Below, piece by piece: positions 24,754 through 39,200 of a stretch of DNA of 64,000 bases. The stretch spans positions 4,402,001 through 4,466,000 of the forward strand of contig NC_068974.1 in NCBI RefSeq assembly GCF_016808095.1, written 5' to 3'. This stretch comes from Vigna angularis. Lineage: Eukaryota > Streptophyta > Magnoliopsida > Fabales > Fabaceae. Below the pieces are notes generated by a model. It did not search any database and was not told the DNA's origin. It saw nothing but the letters and a program-made list of their open reading frames with translations. The translations under genes and the position numbers were made by a program. Position 1 is the stretch's first letter. Each line of letters starts with the position of its first letter.

Positions 24754-25435
24754 CTAAGCAAAAATACAAATAAAACAAAGGTTTCCCTTAACTTTCTTTC
24801 TCCTAAAAATTGAACTCACCCTATTTAATCCTAAATCACCTTTCCATTAACAAGTCAACTCATCACATTGGACATGTGTGGTACTCGGACCATTCAGTGT
24901 GTTATAACGGACCGTCAAATCATTTGTCTATAGCTGATCATCCGGGTATAACAATTATTAAATAATTACTATAAATATAAAGATTAAAAACATTATTAAA
25001 CCATTTTGCAATTATAAAGGAGATGAGAACCTTCCTTTAATTAATATTTTATGAAAGGACATTAGAACCGAACGATGGATTCCTCCAAATAAGTCAAACA
25101 ACAGCATGAACTAACGACATTGCAATGGACAAGAATACAAATAATTAATGGGGAAAAGTTAGGCATTTTTTGATTGGATAAAGTGATATTTGATTAAAAA
25201 GTGGATCGTTTAGATAGACATGTGAAATAATTATTAAAATGTGTCCGGAATATTAGTCTCATTGTCTTAGCTATGGAATAATAGCCTCTAACACTGCCAA
25301 CTGGGGTCACACACTGAGATAGATAGATAAAAGCAATAACTCACACAATCAAGGCAATGTTAGCGGTGCAAAGAACAAGCGTTAAATACAGGCCTAATCA
25401 CATCATGGTTGGTGTGGTTGATGGGTTACCCACTG

Positions 25436-25437
<2 letters not shown>

Positions 25438-25479
<42 letters not shown>
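25438..25479. repeat. (TA)n microsatellite
   Basis: Uninterrupted TA run of about 21 units. Confidence 0.95.
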
Positions 25480-25485
<6 letters not shown>

Positions 25486-27119
25486 CAAGAGAAACACATT
25501 AACAACTCTAACCAAATAATAGACTTATTGCTTATTTTATATCACAGGTCGCATCTTATGAGATAAATCATTATATATTATTAAGTACAAAGAAATTTAT
25601 CATGATTATCATTTATAACTTTTATCCTGCTCAATTTAATAATTTATATAAAGATTTATTGTATCAATAACAATTTCATATGTGTTTCATCTAATTGTAT
25701 CTCAAGTGATAAGTTTAAGTAAATTTTGTATCAAAAGTTTTCTCATATGAGTTTCATCTAACTGTATCTCAGGTGTTAAATTTATGAAAATTTCATAAAA
25801 TTAGTTGAGAAGATGGGATTTACAAATCTATTATCTTAAACTTTTAAATTAAAAATAATAACATAGTCTTAAATTTACTCATAACTCTTTAATATTAAAT
25901 CTCTCGTGTCCTTGATTAAACTTCTTTATTTTGTGAAAGGAGTAGCTAAGCTTTGAATTGCAAATATACTAGAAGTAGTATATGATTTTATTTCTGGTTA
26001 AAACTACATTGAAATGTATGGCTCTCCATATTGATTATTATACTAACAGTTTCGAATTCAGGCTTTGGCATAAAAGCAAAAGTGATTGACATGTTTGTCT
26101 GAAGAGAATAATAATTACTGTTGTTCCTCAAAAGCCATGCATGGAGCATTTTAATATGTACCTTTTAGATTTAGTTTCGCCTCTCACTCATCACTTTTGC
26201 CTTCGAAGGAAAGTGAACCCAACAAACAACACATAACACTTCCATTAGCCCACACTCTTCCACCTTCTTCGTTATATTTCTCAATTCTGGATTTAACTTC
26301 TAATAAAATATTTCACTCTTCACAAAATTTTAAAAAAGGATGATTAGGTTAAGCGTGTTTTCTTATATCAAATAGTTAAAATACAACTTCTTAGTCATTT
26401 AAAAAGAGAAAAGTAGCAATTCCAATGCAAATTTGCCTCCATTTTATGTTTACTATGGAACAAATTATATATATATATGTTAATTTTAAAAAATCGTTAT
26501 GAACGGGTGAATATTAAGAGGTATAGAATGGTTTTGGTTCCAATTTTACAACCGGAAAATAGTTTTTAATGTTTATTCGAGAAATAGATGTTATTGATGA
26601 TTAAAAAATATATAAAGATACAATTTATTCATATATTTTATTCACTTTGTAAGATAAAAATGGTGTAATATTCGAATGAGAAAAAAAGAAATTCCCTTAC
26701 ATTACTTTACTTTGCATAAAAATTATACATTAAAACTATATATACATAGATGATTTAAAGTGAATGCTATGTAACTTTAGTGCAATGTTTGTGATGCTAT
26801 ATGAATTGTAATATGATTATGCATATGTATCAAGTATATTGTAAAAAAAAATTTGAGGAGGAGTTTCTTGTGTGGTTTCAAGGTATGCATGTATTGATGT
26901 AAAGATTCAGTATTGGGGCGTTTCCTGACACTCTAATAACCATTTAATCTCATGAAATCACAGAAAAGTAATAGAGGGAAGTGAGTAGTGTTTTTAAAAT
27001 TCTTTCTCAAAACAACATCTAATAGATTATGAAAGATATATAATTTAAATAGGATGATTAAACACTGGTTTTACAAAGTGTGTATATGGAAAACATTTCA
27101 AAGAGAAAATCAACAAAAT
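25480..27119. other. AT-rich intergenic sequence
   Basis: Contains a locally repeated phrase 'CATATG.GTTTCATCTAA.TGTATCTCA' at about 25677 and 25743 (66-bp spacing). No genes recognised. Confidence 0.5.
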
Positions 27120-27560
27120 ACAAATTTTATACTGGTTCACTTAACCTGAGCTACGTCTAGTTCTTCCTTAAGAACTCTTAATGGGTTTCACTAATCTTTA
27201 AGAAGATTACACAAGTTTTACCTTTCCAAGTTTACAACGACTATTCTCACCACTTCTGGTTCACCTAGTCAACACGACTAATCTATGTTTAACCACTCCA
27301 GTATACAAGTATTCTAACCACTTATGGTTCAACCCTAAACAACTCGTCTAGAAGTTTAACTCAACTAAGCTAAACACCAAGTGTTCTAATTCTCTTTAGA
27401 ATGTACAACACATTTAGTGTTATGAGCAAATACATAATGATAACTCTCAAAGAGAGAATAGAAATAATACAAAGAAATATGAGATTTTGCTAATGTTTTT
27501 TTCTCTCTTAGAAAATATAGCTTTAAACGGTGTATAAGCACATTAAGCTTGTTTTAGCAT
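27120..27560. repeat. Dispersed repeat, copy 2
   Basis: Diverged relative of 9960-10420 in the same orientation, with the same order of GGTTCAC, GTCTAGTTCTTCC, GTTTAACCACTC, CAAGTGTTCTAA and CTCTCAAAGAGAG blocks. Confidence 0.55.
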
Positions 27561-29082
27561 TCAAATGATCTCTATATTATCCTTCTTGTGTTCTCTTCAA
27601 GCTTCCGTCTATTTATAGCTTTTCTTAAGAAATGATCGTTAGACAGAGAGGTTGACGTCATGTAGAGCATATAACCTTTTGGTGAGAAGTCAAACTCAAG
27701 CCTACCTTGTAGAGATACAGTGCTTTGTCATAGCTTTTAGCAAATCGTAGCTTGTACGATGTGTCAAAATAGAAGTCTTGAAGGAAACATTCCCAGAATG
27801 TTCTTCATATCTCTCAATATTTTTTTCTTGGATGTAGTGATTCTGATAAAGTCTTTCTGTTTTTGTGATCTTCACAAATATCAAGAACAAGGAATACAAG
27901 AATTGAAGCACTTTATTGTACATGCATTAAATATTTTGAACATTGATAAGCATTAGGTCATATTGCGTGTTCAAAACATTTTATCATTTTTCATTTCATT
28001 AATAAATGCATCGTTTAATAAAGCATTCAACATATATGATCATCAGATGGTGTAAAACATTATATGCTTTATAAAAAATTGTTTGAGATAAGCAACGTTT
28101 AGCAGTCTTTTGTTAGATGGTACATTTCATAAGACGTTTGCTTGAATTAACATTGGTTTTTAATAAAACATATTTTATGTTTTAGTGTCATCATTGAGAT
28201 AGACGCTTCTGTTCATAAAATGATAGCTTGTAAAAGTTGTTCGTTTGGGCATATGTTGTTCATAAAACACTGTTTGTTACACATATCGTCTATTAGATGA
28301 TTAATTAAGAAATACACTTCCTTTTATTATACACTGTTAATGAAACTTTGTTCATAAGACAATATAGTCTAGAAAACATTATTATAAGCTTGTTTTCGTC
28401 TACAAAAGATGTTCCAAAATAATTTTCTCTTAGACACTATTTCTTTAAAATAACCTTTCATACAAAATAATATTTTGTTTAATGCTTTTGTTCAACTTCA
28501 AAACTTGAGATGCTAGACGGTCTCTAGACGATATTGTCTTAACATCTCAAGCAGAGAAGGGTGAGGTATGTGGTGAAAGGAGTAAAAAGTCATAGTCTAG
28601 GGGTTTTACCTTGACCTAAGGCATTAAAGGACTAACCTTGTGTGTGATAGAATGAAACTCATTAACAATGACTCTATAGAACATTAGAGGCCACCACAAA
28701 TGCATAACCTGTCATAGTTCTACATCAATACATGTATCCGGATGGTCAAGTCTAGAATTACTGTTTGTATGCTTTGGAATGGTTTGATTCACTTGTGCTT
28801 AATTATTATGTTCATAACTCAATTGTAAGTTTGTTCTTTGGTAAAATTACGTCACCCTTTTATCTTTGTTTGTGTATGTATGTGTGTGTGTGTTTTTTTT
28901 TCTTGTTTGATATGATTACCTTGATAGTGTGAACAAATGAGAATATTTTGGTTGAGCAGGTGCTTAGTGGTGTTGGAGCAAAAACTTAATTTAGGATTTT
29001 ACTTTTTACATTTATATGATATTTTGTAAAACTCTGATATTACAGTTTTATTTTAGCGTGATAAAACTCTTAATAAATTAGG
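27561..29082. other. Intergenic sequence, probable decayed transposon
   Basis: Repeated 'TTAGACG/TAAAACA' phrases at 28090-28540 echo 11030-11280, suggesting the same repeat family as the flanking dispersed copies. No coding region recognised. Confidence 0.4.
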
Positions 29083-29090
29083 ATCTTGTA

Positions 29091-29798
29091 TAGTGCTGTC
29101 AAAACAGGCCACTCAGCCTAACCCGACCCGACTCACCACATGTTGGCTACTTAGTGAGTCGACCTAACCCGACTCATTTATTTGTGAGCTGAAAAAGTCT
29201 AAACTCGGCCGGGCCCACCACGGGTTAGTGGGTTAAACAGATTGATTCATTAGCTCACTTAATTACAAGTTTTTTTTTAAATAAAAAAAACTTATGATTT
29301 TTTCTAATTCAAATTTAAATAATTTCACTCTATAATAATGTTAAACTTCAAAGACAATTCAAAATAATAAAAAATTAACATACAACTCAAATGTAATCCA
29401 AAAACAAACCCAAAAAACGAATAAATAACTTTATAATATTAATAAATTTTGTTTTACTTATCCATTTATAAGATTAGAGTCTTGAATTGATAGATTTATA
29501 ATATTTTGTTCTCTTGAAACGTCCTTTTCTATATTCCCATTTACAATAGAATAAAAAATGTTAACTAATAATATTAAAACACAAAATAATAAATAATTAA
29601 ATTAAACTAGGTGGGTTGGTGAGCCAACCCGGCTCACCACGAGTTCAACCCGGGTGAGCCAGTGGTGAGTCGGGTTCTAAGTGAGCCCGGTTGAAAATTG
29701 ATCTGTTTAAAAAATTTTATTTTTTTCAAACTCAACCCGGCTCAAACCAGTAGTGGACTGGATTGGCTCGCAGGTTCTAGCTCATTTTGACAGCACTA
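29091..29798. mobile_element. Non-autonomous hAT-type element, 708 bp
   Basis: Terminal inverted repeats TAGTGCTGTCAAAA (left) and TTTTGACAGCACTA (right). Flanking 8-bp direct repeats ATCTTGTA (29083-29090) and ATCTTTTA (29799-29806) differ at one position, as expected for an aged hAT target duplication. Subterminal sequence is rich in GGGTTAG/CCCGACTCACC-type motifs in both orientations. No transposase ORF. Confidence 0.85.

Positions 29799-29804
<6 letters not shown>

Positions 29805-29877
<73 letters not shown>
29805..29877. repeat. (TA)n microsatellite abutting the hAT element
   Basis: About 36 TA units beginning inside the right target duplication. Confidence 0.95.
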
Positions 29878-32868
<2,991 letters not shown>

Positions 32869-33264
32869 TGTCTTAAAAGGCTTTGATTCACAACCCAACA
32901 GACCACAATACCTTCTCAAACTCTTATTCTTTTTCTCCTTCTTGTCACTGTTCAAACCTCCTGACTCACGTTCCAGTTTTAGAAACCCGTGTTTCATTAT
33001 TCATGCGACAAGTTTGAAATTGAACCGATTTTTCACCATCCTTTGAAGTTCTCATCATTTGCCTACACAAATTATTTTTGTTCTATATTTTTATTTGTTG
33101 CACCAACAGGGATTTGAATCTCAAAAGTCTGTCTTCAATTTCGCGGCTTTCGGCAATGCAGCTGCGAAAGTCGAAGTGGGGGTGGTGAAATTTCTATCGG
33201 GTTGCAAATTTGGGTTCAAAGTTGATAAATTTCGGTGGTTTTCGTTGGTGGGGTGGGGGAAACT
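32869..33264 (+). promoter_or_regulatory. Putative 5' UTR of the myosin gene with two short uORFs
   Basis: Pyrimidine-rich sequence (TCTCTCTCTGTC) precedes the start codon. Two upstream ATGs open complete short frames: 33003-33017 (4 codons) and 33156-33188 (10 codons). They matter only if the transcript starts upstream of them and this stretch is not removed as a 5' UTR intron, which the sequence cannot decide. Confidence 0.45.
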
Positions 33265-36200
33265 ATGGTGTTGTCGGCTTCGCCATGTTCCTTGGCGAGA
33301 AGCTCGCTGGAGGAGATGCTGGATTCACTTCGGCGGAGGGACGAGGAGGAGGAGAAGAAGAAGGACGCGCCACCGGCGTTGCCTCCGAGGCCGACCTCGC
33401 GTGCAAGGCTTCCTCCAGCACGGCGGTCGCTGCCGAATGATTTTAAGGTCAGCGGCAGCGAGCGCCGTGTCGTGCTGGAGAACGGAGTTGCTACTAATGA
33501 GGAGAGTGAAGTAAAGGAGATGGATTTGGGGCAGAAGAGGAGAAAGTGTGGTTTTGGGAGCAAGAGGTTGAAGAAGGATGTGGAATCTCCTTATGTGGCA
33601 ATTTCTTCCAGTGATTCATCTGGGAAGGTTTGGGAATTGGATGGTGATGATAGCATATCTTATTTCATCAGAAAGGTAACTTGTAATTAAATTGGGAGAA
33701 TAGTGATTGATTCCTGGTTTACGATATTTGAAGTGTGATGTTGATTAATGCTAAATGCATGTTTATAAACAGCTATTTTTAGAAAAAGTAATTCATAATT
33801 TTTTGAAAGAATGAGAAGTTGAACAAAATGAGTGAAAATTTCTCTCAATGATGCTGCATTAATGGCTCAACATTATTTATATATAGAAAGAACAAATTGT
33901 TTAATTCAAACGGAAAATTGATAAAAGGAAGTGGTTGTTTCTACAAAATAAGTTAAACCCCGATGGTTTTGATCTTAGTTGTTGTTTTTTTCTTCTCTTT
34001 GTGTTTTTTGATTTTGGAAGGATTTTTTATTGTCTTGTATTGAATCCCGTTTTAAAATTTGCCTCGGAAGATAAATATTTTGTCTGTGGTTATTTTGTAT
34101 TTCAGTATGAAACTGTACTTCTTGTTCTGTCTTTTAATATGATTGGTGTTGACTGAGACATTGTTAATGGTATGTGATGTGCTTTTCTGTTAAATTTGCT
34201 TTCGGTTTTTGGTTGTTTTCCCAGAAGCTTCGTGTTTGGTGTAGGCAACCAAGAGGGCAGTGGGAACTAGGAATGGTCCAGTCAACTTCAGGAGAGGAAG
34301 CATTCGTTTCACTCTCAAATGGAAATGTAAGTTTCTATGGCTTTTGTGTCTTTGGAAGTTGATGTGTAATCTTGAATATGGAAGTTTATAGGCTGTTCGT
34401 GCCATTAACTTGTTCTCCAGGTTATGAAAGTGAACAGGTCAGAGATTCTACCAGCAAATCCTGATGTTTTGGAGAATGTGGATGATCTAATTAAACTTTG
34501 CTATTTGAACGAACCGTCGGTTCTTCACAGTCTTAAATTAAGATATTCTCAGGGGATGATTTATGTATGTATGCCTGCTGCTCTTGCTCTTTCTTCTGAG
34601 TAATGTGATATCCTTTTACATATCTTCCTATTAATCCTTGTAATATATAAAGGATGTTTTAGTTATTAAATGAAAAGTAAATGTAAAATGTCTTGTAAAC
34701 AAAAAATACTTTTCCATCACTATCCTTTCTTAGTAAGTATGAGGACTAATGGGAAGGTGTTACATGTGGGTTCAGAATTATTCTTTTCTTTTACTCGTAT
34801 GATAATGTATATGTTCTCATGTGCTGCTTGTGCTTTCTGAGTGTGTAGAGTAAAGCAGGGCCAATTTTAATTGCACTCAATCCTTTCAAAGATCTTCAGA
34901 TGTATGGAAATAAATATGTCTCAGCCTGTAGCCAGAGAACTATGAATGGTCCTCATGTTTATGCTACGGTAGATGCAGCTTATAACAAGATGATGAGAGG
35001 TTAATGAAATTATCCCTTTCTCTCTCCTTCTTCACAATCTTTGTGTTGTAGTAGAATGACATTTATAAAGGTTTTCTATTTCTTTTTGTATCTTACAGAT
35101 GAAGTAAATCAGTCCATTATCATAAGGTCAGCTCCTTTCTGCATTTAGTGGCTCTGTTTTGTGCATGAGAGTCTTGAACTCGTCATCGTTGGATTGCATA
35201 GCAATAATAAGATATGATCGCTGGTGTACTTGTTAATAATCGTTGTTAGAAATTTGTTTGCAGTGGTGAGAGTGGATCTGGGAAGACAGAAACAGCTAAA
35301 ATTGCAATGCAATACTTAGCTGCTCTTGGCAGTGGTGGTAATTGTGCCATAGAAAATGAATTTCTTCAGATAAATCGTATTCTGGAGGCTTTTGGGAATG
35401 CAAAAACATCTAGGAACAACAACTCTAGCAGATTTGTGAGTATATATATACTTTTCCCCACAGTCTATTGAAACTTATTTTTGCTATTCTTTTATTATTG
35501 AAGGCTATGCAGCACTTTTGGATCATGTTTAAAGTTGAGCTGTTTAATTGTGATATGCATTTGAATTGGTGCAGGGAAAGTTGATTGAAATTCACTTTGG
35601 CTCCTCGGGTAAAATATCTGGGGCTAAAATTCAAACCTGTAAGCATGTTCAAGTTATATATGTTACTGCAGAAGTGCTTATTTATGATCTCCATTTCTTA
35701 TGCAATTACTGAGTTGGTTTATTTTCATGGCTGTGTTTGTCATATCCAAAACCCATATGCTAACTGGAACAGTATTGTTGGAAAAGGTAATTTGTGATGC
35801 CTTGTATGAGCTAAGAGTGAAATAATTAGGTTTGTTTTCTCTGACTTCTGAAATAACCATGCTATTTGAGCAGTCCAGAGTTGTTCAACTGGCCCGTGAC
35901 GAGAGATCGTATCACATATTTTATCAACTTTGTGCTGGATCTTCAGCTGATCTTAAAGGTATATTTTCTATGGAATGTATGAACTTGTTGGTATAATTGT
36001 ATGCTTTTATATAACATAATCATTTCTTGCATGACAATTGTTTTGCAATGTGTGGTTATTTGCAATATTTTGAAGGACAACAATCAGTCTTAACCTTGAT
36101 AGTCAAGTAGCCCACACTTTTGTACATTCTAAAAGAATTTAGGGTTAAATATGTTTTTGGTCACTAATAAATTATCAGATTTTGGTTTTGGTTCCTTCTG

Positions 36201-39200
36201 ATTTTTTTTGAACTGTTTCATCCCTAATAAAGTACTTTAGTTTACTGACTTAAGAGCTATCTAAACCATTTTTGGGACTAAACAAAATAAAAAATCTATT
36301 TGGGATGAATTTTTTTTAAAAACTATTAGGGACCATAATAAAACCCAATAATTATTTTTGATAAAAAACATATTTAATCTCAGAATTATGTGTTTTTAAT
36401 GGTAAATGATTTCTCATTTTGTGATATATTTTTTGGGGTTTACCTATCCTTATGGTTACCATTTTGCAGTGTACATGCTTACATCATAAGAACAATGCGT
36501 CATGTGATTTTATTCCGAGTTGATACGACAAAGATTTTTCTATAAAAGAGGAACTGTTGAAAATAAGTCAGAAATCTTTTATGTTTTTATCACTATATCA
36601 CTATTCTGGGGAAACTAAATTGCTCAATTACCACTCTTCTGCTCTTCCCTCTTTAAATTCTATAAGCCAATGTTTATATATTTAGTACACATTAACTGGC
36701 ATCAATTTCTGCATTTAAAATTACATTATCTTTGCAGTGTATTTTCTTGATCAAACAATTGAATTTACAAATATTTTGACTGATGTAAAATCATTTTATT
36801 TTTCTGTGCAGAGAAACTGAATCTTAGAGCAGTAAGTGAATATAAGTATCTAGTTCAGAGTGACTGCATGTCAATTGATGGTGTTGATGATGCCAAAAAC
36901 TTTGATCAGCTGATGGTATATGACTTGACAGTTGGTTTGGTTTATACTAAAACTCTTTAACTTCGTCAATATTCCCCTAAGATCTCATGTTATTTTCCCC
37001 GTGGCATATGCAATATCCCTAGGAAGCACTGGATGCAGTTCGAGTGTGTAAAGAGGATCAGGAGCTGATCTTTAAGATACTGGCTGCATTACTATGGTTG
37101 GGAAATATATCATTCCAAGTAGACAGAGAAAATCACATTGAGGTTGTTGAGGATGAAGGTAAGATTGTTAGAGAATGTAGCCTGCCCTTGATTCCACCTT
37201 ACAATGTTTTATGTATGTTAATTTGGTGTCATTGAGCTCTCACTCAAAGCAGACTAGGACTCACCTGGATTCTTTGTCATGCTATATCCTATACAGTGCA
37301 TAACTTATGTTTTGGTTTTTATTGTGTTGGTAAGGAATTTGTAGCAGTTCAGTTTTACTGATTGAGTTATTAACTCTAGAAGGCATATATGTAATGTATT
37401 TTACTTACAACTAATGAGTAAGTTCAATTTATCTAAATAATCTAATTCTTTTGCAGCTGTAAACAGTGCTGCCCAGCTTATGGGTTGCAGTTCCCAGGAT
37501 TTAATGACAGCATTATGTACCCATAAAATCCAAGCTGATGAAGATACTATTGCAAAAAATTTGACATTGAAGCAGGTGTGTTACGTATTTTAACATTTCA
37601 TTGTTCCTTTTTCTTTATGTCTGTCTGGGTAGGTGGAGTAGAGCATACGGGTAGTGTGTGAAAGGCAAGGAGTTAATCTTGGCCATACATGAATGGTTGA
37701 GATTATTTTACTCAAATCTAATCTTAACCCGTCCATTTTGGTTGTATGGTCAAGAACCATGATTAGATCCTCTTTTAACACTCGATTATCTTTTCTCATT
37801 TTTGTTTAGGCAATTGAAAGAAGAGATGCAATTGTAAAATTTATCTATGCAAGCTTGTTTGACTGGCTCTTAGATCAAGTTAACAAGTCACTTGAAGTGG
37901 GTAAAAAATGTACATGGAAATCCATAAGTATCCTCGATCTTTATGGGTTTCAGACTTTCCAGGTGAGCAGTTTGTATCACTGTGCTTGTTTAGGCTTTAA
38001 AGAATGTTGTCTATGTTCTAATATTTCTTGTATCACTTTTCAGAAAAATGGCTTTGAGCAGTTTTACATAAATTATGCAAATGAAAGGATTCAACAACAC
38101 TATAATCGCCATCTGTTTAAACTAGAGCAGGAGGTTAGTAACCATTTCTAGAGTTAATATTGCTGGGTATTTTGACGTTTATTGCCTTTAATTTGAATAA
38201 AATAGTGTGATATAAATCTGTGAATTTTTTTCCGCCACATTAATGTCTTAAAAATGTGATACGGGTGCAAATTATTTGAAATTTGTTTCTTTACATTTAC
38301 ATTTTTGACACTTCTGTATTCATTGGAAAGAACAGATTTGGACAAGATTTCCATAAACTATTGCCCAATACTAATGCAAATAAAACATATTTTGAACAGT
38401 GTGGTTGGTGTAATAGTTAAACATGTTGGCTCCATCAAAATACAATCATGGCATTTCGGGTATGCTATGTAAACATTTTAGTTCAATCATGAAGGACACA
38501 TTTCAAATAGTTATTATTGTTTGGTACTATTGTTGTCTAATCGGAGTGGAAAAACAATCAATTGAGTTGAGAACAGGTACAGTTTTTGTTAATGCATAAG
38601 TTTAGTATCATGTTCTATGGGTGTGTTATTGTTATGATCCTGGTTATTTTAAGAAAGTTCTCAAACAATTGGCGTTCAGGTCTCCAAAGAAAAGAGGAGA
38701 ATATATTTGTTTTTATTAGATGTACAAAGAGAAACTGAAAAACTAAACACATGTACCCCAAAGGAGCCCTCTCTTTCCACTCTGGGCACTTCCAGTTGAA
38801 AACAAATAAATTGATTATAACAGCCAACAAAACCCCACAAACAAACGAAATATACCTAACTTTTATTCTTCCTCCTTTTATAGGCTTGAATGGCCCTTTT
38901 GAGGATTTCATTCTCATGTGTAACAGTTCTTCATTAAGATTGATATGCATAACAGCAATATTGCATTGTTAATTTCATCAGGACTATGAATTGGATGGCA
39001 TTGATTGGACTAAAGTAGATTTTGAGGACAATCAAGGGTGCTTGGATCTATTTGAGAAGGTACTTATTTGGTTTAGTTTCTAAAAGCTCAAGTTATTCCA
39101 CTTACCTTGGAAACTGAGCTGTTGTTATAGTTGTAGTTTGATTTGTTTCCTCTTCAAGACACTGTTTTTCTGTAAATCATATTATTAATCTATTTATTTT

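Noticed and set aside
33059..33563. Alternative ORFs overlapping myosin exon 1 on both strands
   Set aside because: The frame giving LSASP...SLEEML matches the class VIII myosin N-terminus and splices correctly; others are shadows.
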